From Bacillota bacterium (GTDB lineage: Bacteria > Bacillota > Clostridia > Peptostreptococcales > Anaerovoracaceae): a DNA stretch of 64,000 nt. Below the pieces are notes generated by a model. It was given only the letters and a program-made list of their open reading frames with translations. It had not been told where the DNA came from and searched no databases. Location of the stretch: assembly GCA_022790955.1 (NCBI GenBank), contig JAAVYD010000034.1:47090-111089 (forward strand), given 5' to 3'. A program made the position numbers and the translations under genes. Positions 8,836 through 17,448 of this stretch are shown here, one piece after another (position 1 is the stretch's first letter; the number at the start of each line of letters is the position of its first letter).

Positions 8836-11800
8836 TCAGCAAAACGCAAACAGCGTAAGCTGATCCGATTCCGGCAGACCTTCCAGTATACCGTGTTCCC
8901 GCATAGTTTCTATATTACTGGAATTTACAGAAGTTCTCGTACTTATATCTTCTACCGAACTGAACGGCCCTTTCTTAAATTCTTCCGCCAGACTTACTGC
9001 CGCTGTTTCTCCCATGCCGTCGAGGGCGCGAAAAGGTATCCTCACTTTGCCATTCTCCACAGAAAATCTTAAAGCGTCGGAATTTCCAAAGCGTGCGGGC
9101 AGAAATTCATATCCACGAGCAAACATCTCGTAAACTACTTCATATATGAGATATTCGTCCTTTTCTTTATTTGTAGCTTCGTTCCCCAATTTTTTTATCA
9201 TATTCATCTTATCGAGAACGGACTGCAAACCGCCCATTATCACATTAGTATTAAAAAAATCAACCTTCATAGTATAATGAACCGCATAAAATTCCGGCGG
9301 ATAATACACTTTAAAATACGCTATGCGATATGACATCATAACATAAGCCACAGCGTGAGCCTTAGGAAACATATACTTAATTCTCTTGCACGATTCTATA
9401 TACCAGCCCGGAACGTTGTTTGCAAGCATCAATGTTTCCTGTTCCTCGGTTATGCTCTTTCCTTTACGTACGCGTTCCATGATGGTAAATGAATCCTGCT
9501 TCGGAAGTCCTTTGTTTATAAGATAGTTCATAATGTCGTCTCTTGTGGCGATAGCGTCGTCCATAGTCGCCTCGCCGCTTCTTATAAACTCCTGAGCGTT
9601 ATTTATCCATACATCCGTACCGTGAGAAAATCCTGAGATACGCACCAACGCAGAAAATTTTTGAGGCTTGGTATCGTCCAGCATCTGGCGCGTAAAGCTC
9701 GTGCCGAATTCCGGTATCCCGAAAGTTCCATGACGCTGCTTATAATCGTCTATCTTAATATCGAGGTTTTCTGTTCCCAAAAATATGCTGTTCACTTTCT
9801 CGTCGCTGAGGGGCACCTCGTTAGGAGATATTCCAGTCATATCCTGAAGCATTCTTATCATGGACGGCACATCATGACCGAGGATATCCAGTTTAAGCAG
9901 ATTTTCATCTATCTTATGATAATCAAAATGGGTAGTAATGATATCTTTGCCCGCGCCTTCCGCCGGATGCATTACCGGACAAAACTCATATATCTCATGA
10001 CCTTCCGGCACGATTACTATGCCCCCTGGATGCTGGCCCGTTGTCTTTCTCACGCCAGTGCAGCCCAGAGCCAGACGTTCCGCCTCGCATTTATTAACAA
10101 TTTGACCTCTTTCTTCAAAATACCGCTTTACATATCCCAGAGCCATTTTATCCTTAATCGTACCTATAGTGCCCGCCTTAAATACGTTTTTCGCTCCAAA
10201 TATCTCCTCAACATATTTATGAGCCGTCGCCTGATATTCACCCGCAAAGTTAAGATCTATATCAGGCTCCTTGTCGCCTTTAAATCCAAGAAACGTTTCA
10301 AACGGGATACTGAATCCGTCTTTTTTGTAATCGGTTCCGCAGACCGGACACTTTTTATCTGGCATATCTACGCCGCAGTCGTACGAACCATCCTCGATAA
10401 ACTCAGAATGTTTACATTCCGGATTCGGGCAGATATAATGAGGCGGCAGCGGATTTACCTCGGTGATGCCGTCCATAGTGGCGGCAAAAGAAGAACCGAC
10501 CGAGCCCCTCGAACCTACGAGATATCCGTCTGACAGAGATTTCTGCACGAGCATCTCGGCAGCCACGTACATCACTGCATAACCGTTTCCTATTATAGAA
10601 TTAAGTTCTTTTTTTAAACGTTCTTCCACTATTTCAGGCAGAGGATCTCCATAAATCTCATGAGCCTTGCCGTAGCATCTTGACCTCAGACGATCCTCCG
10701 CACCGTCTATCTTAGGCGGGAATTTTCCCTTGGGAACCGGAATAAGTTCTTCCACAGAATCTGCTATGATCTTCGGATTTTCTATTACAACCCTGCGGGC
10801 TTCCTCCTCGCCGAGATACGAAAACTCCTCAAGCATTTCATCGGTAGTCCTGAGCCACAGCTTGGGCTTTTCGTCGAGCTCCTTAAAACCGTGAGCCGCC
10901 ATTATTATATTTCTGTATATGTAATCTTCTTCATTAAGATAATGCGCGTCGCAGGTAGCTACAACGGGTTTATCCGTGATTTTCCCGAACTCGACTATCT
11001 TTCTGTTATAATTAAGCAGATCCTCCGCACCGCTGACCATGCCTTTTTCCACCATGAACATATTATTGCTGCGCGGCTGTATCTCCAGATAATCGTAAAA
11101 TTCTATAACCTTAAGCACTTCTTCGTCGGATTTTCCCTCGGTCATCGCGCGAAATACCTCGCCTGCCTCGCATGCGGAACCTATTATAAGCCCTTCACGA
11201 AGCTCTGCGATAACGGACTTGGGCATGCGCGGACGCTTATAGTGATATTTTAAAAACGAAAAAGAAACCAATTTATAAAGATTTTTAAGTCCCGTCTGGT
11301 TCTTGGCGATAAGGATTATGTGCCTTGCAGGATTTGTCTTATAGTCCAGCTCGCCGTTCGGCAAAAGGATATCATCAACAAGATAACCTTCTACACCGAA
11401 AAGTATCTTAATATCTCCGCCCGCAGCTTTGGCAGCGTCCGGGAAGGACTGTACCACGCCGTGATCGGTAACTGCAACGGCGCTGTGTCCCCACTTCTTT
11501 GCGGTATTAACGAGTTCCTTAACATCCATAAGACCGTCTATCTGGCTCATCTTCGTGTGAGCGTGAAGCTCTATGCGCTTCTCATCACTAATATCTGTTC
11601 TCTCAGGTTTCTCTGAAAGTTCAATACTCTGCGCCATCATCACAATCATCTTCTCGAAATTATCAAACTCGCAGTTTCCTTTAACTTTAATATAAGAACC
11701 TGTTTTTATATACTCGTCGAAATCCTCTTGTTTTTTAGCCGTAACAAACATCTTAACACAAATGGAATCCGTTCCGTCCGTCATATAAATAAACGCTATG

Positions 11801-12627
11801 CTTTTACCATTTTTTATAGTTCTGGAATCCGTACGAAAAACGCTGCCTTCTATAATAACATCGCTGCTTTCACTGTTAAGATCTTTAATTTTAACGATCT
11901 CGCCGGAGATGGCCTTGCCTACAATCCGATTTCCGGCAACAGCGCCTTCATAAGAATTCCCCCTGCGGTATCCGCCGCCCGAACCATTACTATTTTTATA
12001 TGCCAAACCGCTGCCGTTTTCAGCAGGATTATTTTTAGCATTTTCTCTTGCGGCTCTCGCCGCCTTTTCAGCCTCCGCGCTTATGCGCCTGAGTTCCTCA
12101 TCCGTCTGATCTTCTATGGCTCTTACCTTTTCACCGTATTTTTCACTCTTGTTCCTGAAAGCAAATACTCTATCTATATTAAAATCGTGCTTGAGCATAT
12201 TGCGCATGGCGGGCGCCGCCACCTTGTTTAAATGATTTACTGTCTGCTCACCCAGAGCGTAAATTATAATGCAATCCTGTTCCAGAGTAAAAGAACCCAT
12301 ATCCGCAGTGTGTCTAAGACCACCCAAATCGGACATAGATTCCATCATGTACGGTATAAACAACCGAATAATCTCCTCCTCAGAAAGCGCGGTATTTTCA
12401 TATCTGAACCGGCATGAAACCGCGGAAAGATCGCCGAATTCCGCTTTTATCTTTCTCTTTATATTCTGAAGATCGTTATAAGGAATTATGTAATTTAACG
12501 ATATATCGAGATGCAGTTCGTTTTCTTCTTTTAATAGAAACGCATTTTCTATATTCATACTAAACTCGCTCCTGTCGTGAGGAGCGAGTTCATTCCATGA
12601 AACATTTTCTTCTATAAAATTTTTCAT
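8836..12627 (-). CDS. polC: DNA polymerase III PolC, lacking the proofreading exonuclease domain
   Basis: Replicative polymerase alpha subunit of the low-GC Gram-positive type. Domains in order: N-terminal domains (1-180), a flexible Gly/Ser/Asn linker (190-230), OB domain (about 235-340), PHP domain (starts RIELHAHTKMSQIDG at 351; AVTDHG at 385-390), a zinc-binding pair CPNPEC (733-738)/CPVC (760-763), and the palm with PDIDLNF at 788-794 (metal-binding Asp789 and Asp791). It ends normally with a helix-hairpin-helix and a ..QLTLF-type C-terminus. At 1263 residues it is about 170 shorter than Bacillus PolC (about 1437). The missing part is the DEDDh exonuclease normally inserted in PHP: the chain passes from VEGYLVDDI (about 412-420) to ARHIILIAKNQTGLKNL (about 434-450) with no DVETTGL, HNASFD or HRAIYDAE motif. 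The rest looks functional. Confidence 0.96.
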   Translation of the reverse strand: MKNFIEENVSWNELAPHDRSEFSMNIENAFLLKEENELHLDISLNYIIPYNDLQNIKRKIKAEFGDLSAVSCRFRYENTALSEEEIIRLFIPYMMESMSDLGGLRHTADMGSFTLEQDCIIIYALGEQTVNHLNKVAAPAMRNMLKHDFNIDRVFAFRNKSEKYGEKVRAIEDQTDEELRRISAEAEKAARAARENAKNNPAENGSGLAYKNSNGSGGGYRRGNSYEGAVAGNRIVGKAISGEIVKIKDLNSESSDVIIEGSVFRTDSRTIKNGKSIAFIYMTDGTDSICVKMFVTAKKQEDFDEYIKTGSYIKVKGNCEFDNFEKMIVMMAQSIELSEKPERTDISDEKRIELHAHTKMSQIDGLMDVKELVNTAKKWGHSAVAVTDHGVVQSFPDAAKAAGGDIKILFGVEGYLVDDILLPNGELDYKTNPARHIILIAKNQTGLKNLYKLVSFSFLKYHYKRPRMPKSVIAELREGLIIGSACEAGEVFRAMTEGKSDEEVLKVIEFYDYLEIQPRSNNMFMVEKGMVSGAEDLLNYNRKIVEFGKITDKPVVATCDAHYLNEEDYIYRNIIMAAHGFKELDEKPKLWLRTTDEMLEEFSYLGEEEARRVVIENPKIIADSVEELIPVPKGKFPPKIDGAEDRLRSRCYGKAHEIYGDPLPEIVEERLKKELNSIIGNGYAVMYVAAEMLVQKSLSDGYLVGSRGSVGSSFAATMDGITEVNPLPPHYICPNPECKHSEFIEDGSYDCGVDMPDKKCPVCGTDYKKDGFSIPFETFLGFKGDKEPDIDLNFAGEYQATAHKYVEEIFGAKNVFKAGTIGTIKDKMALGYVKRYFEERGQIVNKCEAERLALGCTGVRKTTGQHPGGIVIVPEGHEIYEFCPVMHPAEGAGKDIITTHFDYHKIDENLLKLDILGHDVPSMIRMLQDMTGISPNEVPLSDEKVNSIFLGTENLDIKIDDYKQRHGTFGIPEFGTSFTRQMLDDTKPQKFSALVRISGFSHGTDVWINNAQEFIRSGEATMDDAIATRDDIMNYLINKGLPKQDSFTIMERVRKGKSITEEQETLMLANNVPGWYIESCKRIKYMFPKAHAVAYVMMSYRIAYFKVYYPPEFYAVHYTMKVDFFNTNVIMGGLQSVLDKMNMIKKLGNEATNKEKDEYLIYEVVYEMFARGYEFLPARFGNSDALRFSVENGKVRIPFRALDGMGETAAVSLAEEFKKGPFSSVEDISTRTSVNSSNIETMREHGILEGLPESDQLTLFAFC

Positions 12628-12644
12628 AATTTTAGTATCCGTTA

Positions 12645-13568
12645 CTATATATCCTTTGAAACCAATTCCCTTACAGATGTGGCAAGACCGGCAAGACCCG
12701 CTATATTGGAAGGGATAATGAGTTTTGTAGCCTTACCGTCCGCAGCCTGAGCAAAGGCTTCCAGGCTCTTGAGAGAAATAACCTCGTCTGTCGGGCTGGA
12801 TTCTACTATCATCTTAATACCGTCAGCGGTAGCCTGCTGCACCATCCTGATAGCTTCAGCTTCGCCCTCCGCAGTCCTGATTGCAGCTTCCTTGCTTGCC
12901 TCGGCTTCAAGAATAGTCGCCTGTTTGCTCGCTTCAGCTTTAAGAATCTCCGCCTGTTTATTACCTTCAGCGATTAAAATAGCCGATTTCTTTTCTCCTT
13001 CTGCTTTGAGAATTGCTTCTCTTCTTTCTCTTTCCGCACGCATCTGTTTTTCCATAGCTTCCTGGATATCCCTCGGCGGAACAATATTTTTTACTTCAAC
13101 ACGGTTAATCTTAATACCCCAGGCATCGGTAGCTTCATCTAATACTATCCTGATTTTGGAATTTATGATCTCGCGACTGGTCAGCGATTCGTCAAGCTCC
13201 AGCTCGCCGATAATATTTCTCAGTGTAGTAGCCGTAAGATTTTCTATCGCAGCCATAGGATTAGCCACTCCATAAGTATAAAGTTTCGGATCTGTTATCT
13301 GAAAATAGATTACCGTATCTATTTCCATAGTTACGTTATCCTTCGTAATAACCGGCTGAGGAGGAAAATCTATAACGTGTTCTTTTAAAGATACCTTCTT
13401 CGCTATCTTATCTATAAGAGGGATCTTAACGTGAATGCCCACCTCCCAGGTTCCGCTGTACGCGCCAAGACGTTCCAGCACATAAGCATTTGCCTGAGGA
13501 ACTATCCTTATATTAACAGCAATAAGAATCGCCGCTATAATAAGAATTATCATCATAAAAATCAGCAT
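12645..13568 (-). CDS. SPFH/band-7 (stomatin, paraslipin) membrane scaffold protein
   Basis: 307-residue SPFH protein with one N-terminal transmembrane helix (residues 3-21), the band-7 domain (about 22-170; VPQANAYVLERLGAYSGTWEVGIHVKIP start) and a long Ala/Glu-rich coiled-coil (about 180-255, ILKAEGEKKSAI-type heptads). Such proteins oligomerise in membranes and organise lipid microdomains. It begins right after the NfeD gene (stop and start separated by 1 base); NfeD plus SPFH is a well-known pair. It lies 17 bases before polC, so polC may be read from the same message. Confidence 0.92.
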   Translation of the reverse strand: MLIFMMIILIIAAILIAVNIRIVPQANAYVLERLGAYSGTWEVGIHVKIPLIDKIAKKVSLKEHVIDFPPQPVITKDNVTMEIDTVIYFQITDPKLYTYGVANPMAAIENLTATTLRNIIGELELDESLTSREIINSKIRIVLDEATDAWGIKINRVEVKNIVPPRDIQEAMEKQMRAERERREAILKAEGEKKSAILIAEGNKQAEILKAEASKQATILEAEASKEAAIRTAEGEAEAIRMVQQATADGIKMIVESSPTDEVISLKSLEAFAQAADGKATKLIIPSNIAGLAGLATSVRELVSKDI

Positions 13569-13569
13569 A

Positions 13570-14037
13570 CTAATTTTCCTTTCTAACTATAAGTTTGACA
13601 CCTTCAATCGCTAAAACAATAACCCTGTCTCCTGAGGAGATTTCCGGAGAATCTTCCGCCAAAACGGCAGTCCATATCTTGTTATCAGCTTTTACGGTAC
13701 CGTTTTCATATTTCCTAATATCGGACTCCGCCGATCCGGTCATTCCCACAACAGCGTCGACATTAGTCTTTACAGTATCTTTGTTTAACTTTTTTACTGC
13801 AAGAGGTCTTGTAAAATAAAGCAGCAGCAAAGATACCAGTATAAATATTAAAAGCTGTAAAAGAAAATTATCCGTAAAAAAAGATGCAACCGCCGCGATC
13901 AACGCGCCTCCTGCAAACCAGATAGTTCCAAGTCCCATAGTCATCGCTTCCACTATACCGAGCACCACCGCCGCAGCCAGCCACAATACCCACATCGGCA
14001 TCCATTCGTCTGCCATACTTGATAAAAAATCAAACAT
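13570..14037 (-). CDS. NfeD-family membrane protein
   Basis: 155-residue NfeD1b-type protein: three to four hydrophobic segments in the first 85 residues (WLAAAVVLGIVEAM, IWFAGGALIAAVASFF, LLQLLIFILVSLLLLYF) followed by a C-terminal OB-fold domain (about 95-153, VGMTGSAESDI.. and GDRVIVLAIEGVKLIV). NfeD partners of SPFH proteins interact through this OB fold. It is directly upstream of the SPFH gene, separated by a single base. Confidence 0.9.
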   Translation of the reverse strand: MFDFLSSMADEWMPMWVLWLAAAVVLGIVEAMTMGLGTIWFAGGALIAAVASFFTDNFLLQLLIFILVSLLLLYFTRPLAVKKLNKDTVKTNVDAVVGMTGSAESDIRKYENGTVKADNKIWTAVLAEDSPEISSGDRVIVLAIEGVKLIVRKEN

Positions 14038-14160
14038 AAAGCTCCTTCCGCTTAATCAGAGAATATATTATATGTATTTCATTATCTATTATACCTTAAT
14101 TCAAAGGCAAAAAGCTAAATATTCAACAGAAAATACAATAAATATTAAAAAAGAAAAATA

Positions 14161-15252
14161 TTAACGCTCTTTCAGATTTTTTATCAATTCCGCCGTTTCC
14201 GAAAGCAGTACTTCCTCAATCTCCATTTCGTCTACCCTTTTTATTATTTCGCCTTTTTTGAAAATTACGCCCATACGCTCGCCGCACGCCACGCCTACAT
14301 CCGCCTGAGCAGCCTCGCCTGGACCGTTCACCGCGCAGCCCATTACCGCAATGGTTATCTGCGGCAGATTTCGCTTTATCATTTCCGCTTCGAGCGGAGC
14401 GATTTTTTTCATGAGCCTATCTGTTATCTCCGGCATATTCGTCCGGCATCTTGCGCAGGTCGGACAGGAAACCACATTAATACCCGAATCCAGATTGCCC
14501 GTACACTTTAATATTTCCATAGCAACAGGAATCTCTTTCAGAGGATCGCCCGTGAGCGAAACCCGCAGGGTATCCCCGATGCCCGCAAGCAGGATCGCTC
14601 CAAGTCCTACCGAAGACTTGACCGTCCCACGCCGCTCGTCGCCGGATTCCGTCACGCCTATATGAAGCGGATAATCCGTTTTCTCGGACATTAAAAGATA
14701 CGTTTTGTAATTTAATATTACATCCGAAGCCTTAACAGAAATTACTATATCTTCAAAATCCATGCTCTCCACGAGCCGAACCTTTTTCAGCACGCTCTCC
14801 ACGAGTCCTGCCGCGGTAACGCCGCCGTATTTCGCAAGAATATCTTTCTCCACTGAACCGGAATTTACCCCGATCCTTATAGGAATCTTCCGTGCCTTCG
14901 CCGCGTTCACCACCGCGCGCACCCTGTCCTCAGAACCTATATTCCCCGGATTTATGCGCACCTTATCCGCGCCCTTTTCTATCGCCGCCACCGCCAGCCT
15001 GTAATCAAAATGGATATCCGCAACAAGCGGCATATCCGTGCGCTTTCTTATCCTGCCGAACGCCTCAGCCGCCTCGGCATCAGGCACCGCCAGCCTTACA
15101 ATCTGACATCCTGCTTCCTCAAGCGCCTTTATCTGCGCCAGAGTAGCCTCCGCATCCCTCGTATCCGTATTCGTCATCGACTGAATAACGACCGGCGCGC
15201 CTCCTCCGATCTTGATCCCTCTGCAGGTTATTTGTTTTGTGATTTTTTTCAT
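14161..15252 (-). CDS. ispG: 4-hydroxy-3-methylbut-2-en-1-yl diphosphate synthase (flavodoxin/ferredoxin)
   Basis: IspG catalyses the penultimate step of the MEP isoprenoid pathway, converting MEcPP to HMBPP with a [4Fe-4S] cluster. The 363-residue protein has the family length, an N-terminal TIM-barrel (PVVIQSMTNTDTRDAEATL near residue 20) and the cluster site: CPTC at 263-266, GC at 305-306 and NGPGE at 309-313, giving Cys263, Cys266, Cys306 and Glu313. In most Clostridia ispG directly follows rseP; here the BREX operon lies between them. No convincing promoter or terminator is visible in the 108-base gap upstream. Confidence 0.96.
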   Translation of the reverse strand: MKKITKQITCRGIKIGGGAPVVIQSMTNTDTRDAEATLAQIKALEEAGCQIVRLAVPDAEAAEAFGRIRKRTDMPLVADIHFDYRLAVAAIEKGADKVRINPGNIGSEDRVRAVVNAAKARKIPIRIGVNSGSVEKDILAKYGGVTAAGLVESVLKKVRLVESMDFEDIVISVKASDVILNYKTYLLMSEKTDYPLHIGVTESGDERRGTVKSSVGLGAILLAGIGDTLRVSLTGDPLKEIPVAMEILKCTGNLDSGINVVSCPTCARCRTNMPEITDRLMKKIAPLEAEMIKRNLPQITIAVMGCAVNGPGEAAQADVGVACGERMGVIFKKGEIIKRVDEMEIEEVLLSETAELIKNLKER

Positions 15253-15360
15253 AATGTACTCCGTGAAAGGGTTGAATGGTTGTATTGATAAATATATAGA
15301 TTATCTTATTATTGTATATTAACTACTGTATATTGCATATTTTTAGTAAAATATATAATA

Positions 15361-17427
15361 TCACTCTACTCCGAGAGCTTTAAATACAGCATCTTCTGCA
15401 GTGCTATAAAAAATTAAGTTAAAACATCCTATAAGTTCTGCAGGAACAGTACCAAGATCTGCAGCCGATGTAATTGGCAGCAGGACTTTTTTAGCTCCGC
15501 TGTCAAGACACACTTGCAGAGAATTTGCTAATTCTTCAACCTTAATCATAGTTCCGCTGATGCTAATTTCTCCTAACACTGCTGTTGAACTTAAAATCGG
15601 TTTTCCGATAGCAATAGAACATAATGCAATTAATGTTGGCAATGCCAATCTGCTCATCATTCCTATACCCTGCAAATCCTGATAATTTACAATATAATCC
15701 TTAGTGGTAGTACTTATAGCTCCACTGATCCGATTTCCGTTTGCTTTCAGAAAATTAAACGCTGTATTTGAAGATTCTTTTGCTTCACGATCAGAACCTA
15801 TACCAGTTCGTTCAAACTTACCGCTACCTGGCAGCATCTGAGATTCCAAACGAAATACACCTATCATTCCTGATTTTCCATGTCCTACAGTATATACCTG
15901 CCCCGGATTACACATTCCCTCTGGTATTAGTTTTCCGCCGCCTTGTTCCGGTACAGATACATAATTTTCTTCAAAAGTATCGTTATCAATATATGAAAAA
16001 TTCACATCATAAAATTCCATTCCTCCCAGCTTCTTCAACTGTTCCTTAACACGACGTCTCATTTCCAGCGATAACTTTAAAATCTCCTCTAATTGCTCTT
16101 TTGAAAACTCACCATGTGGATACAACAGTTTTAAAAAACCTCCAACCATCTTTCTTACAGCAATCGTATCACGTTGATTCAGATTCTTTCCCAAATGAAA
16201 ATATTTGTCTAAAGCATCTCCATACTGTTCTTTACGAAGTTCACGAACAAACTCTGCAAGATAATCCGTAATGAAACCATAATCATCTGTAAAATGTTCC
16301 GGTCTAAATTTTGGTATTTCCCAGCCGGGAATATAACAATGCATACGATCAAGGAACGCTGTATCTGTTCCCATTTCTGTAGGAAACGGATCGAATAAAC
16401 TCGAAGTTTTAAGCAGAACATCCACACTTTGATTTATATTACCTACAAACACCATTGATGCGGAAGCCGCTTTTTCTTCTTTCCCACGGGCAAAAGAACC
16501 TGAAGCCATGTAATCTTTCATAATCTGAATACCGTCTTTATCCTTAAAGTTGATACCTGCGACCTCATCAAATGCTACACAGTCCCACATACCAACTAAA
16601 CCAACTGTCTTTCTTCCCATATTGTAAAAAAGGTTCGCAACCGTTGTCTGACCGCCGGAAACAAGAATACTATTTGGCGAAATTTCTTTATAAAGATGAG
16701 ATTTTCCTGTGCTTCTCGGACCAAGCTCACAAAGATTAAAATTATTTTCTATAAGCGGAATCATTCGTGTAAGTAAAAGCCACTTTTCACGCTCCTGCAG
16801 ATTATCCGGCTCCATACCGATAGAACGAAGCAATACGTCTATCCATTCTTCTTTCGTAAACGCTTTTCTGCCTTCTTTTACTTCATTAATATTTATATGC
16901 GGCATCTGAATCGGAGTCAGTTTTCTTATATGTATCGGCATACTATTTTTAGTATCTTCTTCTATATATTCATAATCAAGCTGAACAATGCACCAAATCC
17001 CTCCGCAGAGCAAACGATCATATTTTTCAGGATATTCATCTTCTAAATTTATATTTTTCAATCCAAGATTAGAAAATTCTGCTTCGTAAATATTCTTTCT
17101 TATGTTCAGATTTACCGTAACTTTATCGATAACAGTATAGCTGCCCTTTGAACGCAGCACAGATAATATCTTCTGTGATTCATCCGGACGAACAAAATTC
17201 TCCGATAAAATACGTTTTACAGTCTCAACGCCCGTTTCGATCACACTCTCATCATCCGAACTGCAATACTGACCTAAAAGAAATTCAAGAACATATACAG
17301 GCACATTGGCGCCTTCTTTAATTTTTTTAGTTAAATCTTTACGAACTATTTTACCTTCAAAATTCCGCCTAAGTTTTTCTTTTATAATTTCACGAGTATC
17401 CGTATTATCTTCAATAATCTGATCCAT
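15361..17427 (-). CDS. brxL: BREX protein BrxL (AAA+ ATPase with Lon-like C-terminal domain)
   Basis: BrxL is the Lon-like component of type 1 BREX phage defence and is described as forming DNA-binding AAA+ rings. The 688-residue product has an N-terminal domain, an AAA+ core with Walker A GPRSTGKS (236-243) and Walker B VAFDEVAG (284-291), and a C-terminal domain (about 550-688) resembling Lon protease: ALPTLIALCSIAIGKPIL, AVLGEISISGTMIKVEEL and SGAKKVLLP. It is the last gene of the operon, 21 bases after pglZ, the canonical type 1 position. Intact, with no frameshift. Confidence 0.95.
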   Translation of the reverse strand: MDQIIEDNTDTREIIKEKLRRNFEGKIVRKDLTKKIKEGANVPVYVLEFLLGQYCSSDDESVIETGVETVKRILSENFVRPDESQKILSVLRSKGSYTVIDKVTVNLNIRKNIYEAEFSNLGLKNINLEDEYPEKYDRLLCGGIWCIVQLDYEYIEEDTKNSMPIHIRKLTPIQMPHININEVKEGRKAFTKEEWIDVLLRSIGMEPDNLQEREKWLLLTRMIPLIENNFNLCELGPRSTGKSHLYKEISPNSILVSGGQTTVANLFYNMGRKTVGLVGMWDCVAFDEVAGINFKDKDGIQIMKDYMASGSFARGKEEKAASASMVFVGNINQSVDVLLKTSSLFDPFPTEMGTDTAFLDRMHCYIPGWEIPKFRPEHFTDDYGFITDYLAEFVRELRKEQYGDALDKYFHLGKNLNQRDTIAVRKMVGGFLKLLYPHGEFSKEQLEEILKLSLEMRRRVKEQLKKLGGMEFYDVNFSYIDNDTFEENYVSVPEQGGGKLIPEGMCNPGQVYTVGHGKSGMIGVFRLESQMLPGSGKFERTGIGSDREAKESSNTAFNFLKANGNRISGAISTTTKDYIVNYQDLQGIGMMSRLALPTLIALCSIAIGKPILSSTAVLGEISISGTMIKVEELANSLQVCLDSGAKKVLLPITSAADLGTVPAELIGCFNLIFYSTAEDAVFKALGVE

Positions 17428-17448
17428 ATTATTTCCTCCGAAATTATT

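Noticed and set aside
8736..8849. Longer N-terminus of the lipoprotein gene
   Set aside because: Overlaps the polC end and buries the lipoprotein signal peptide inside the protein.
9661..10533. Plus-strand frame of 290 residues inside polC
   Set aside because: Lies wholly antisense to conserved polymerase sequence, Arg/Ile/Phe-rich composition, no ribosome site, no recognisable motif.
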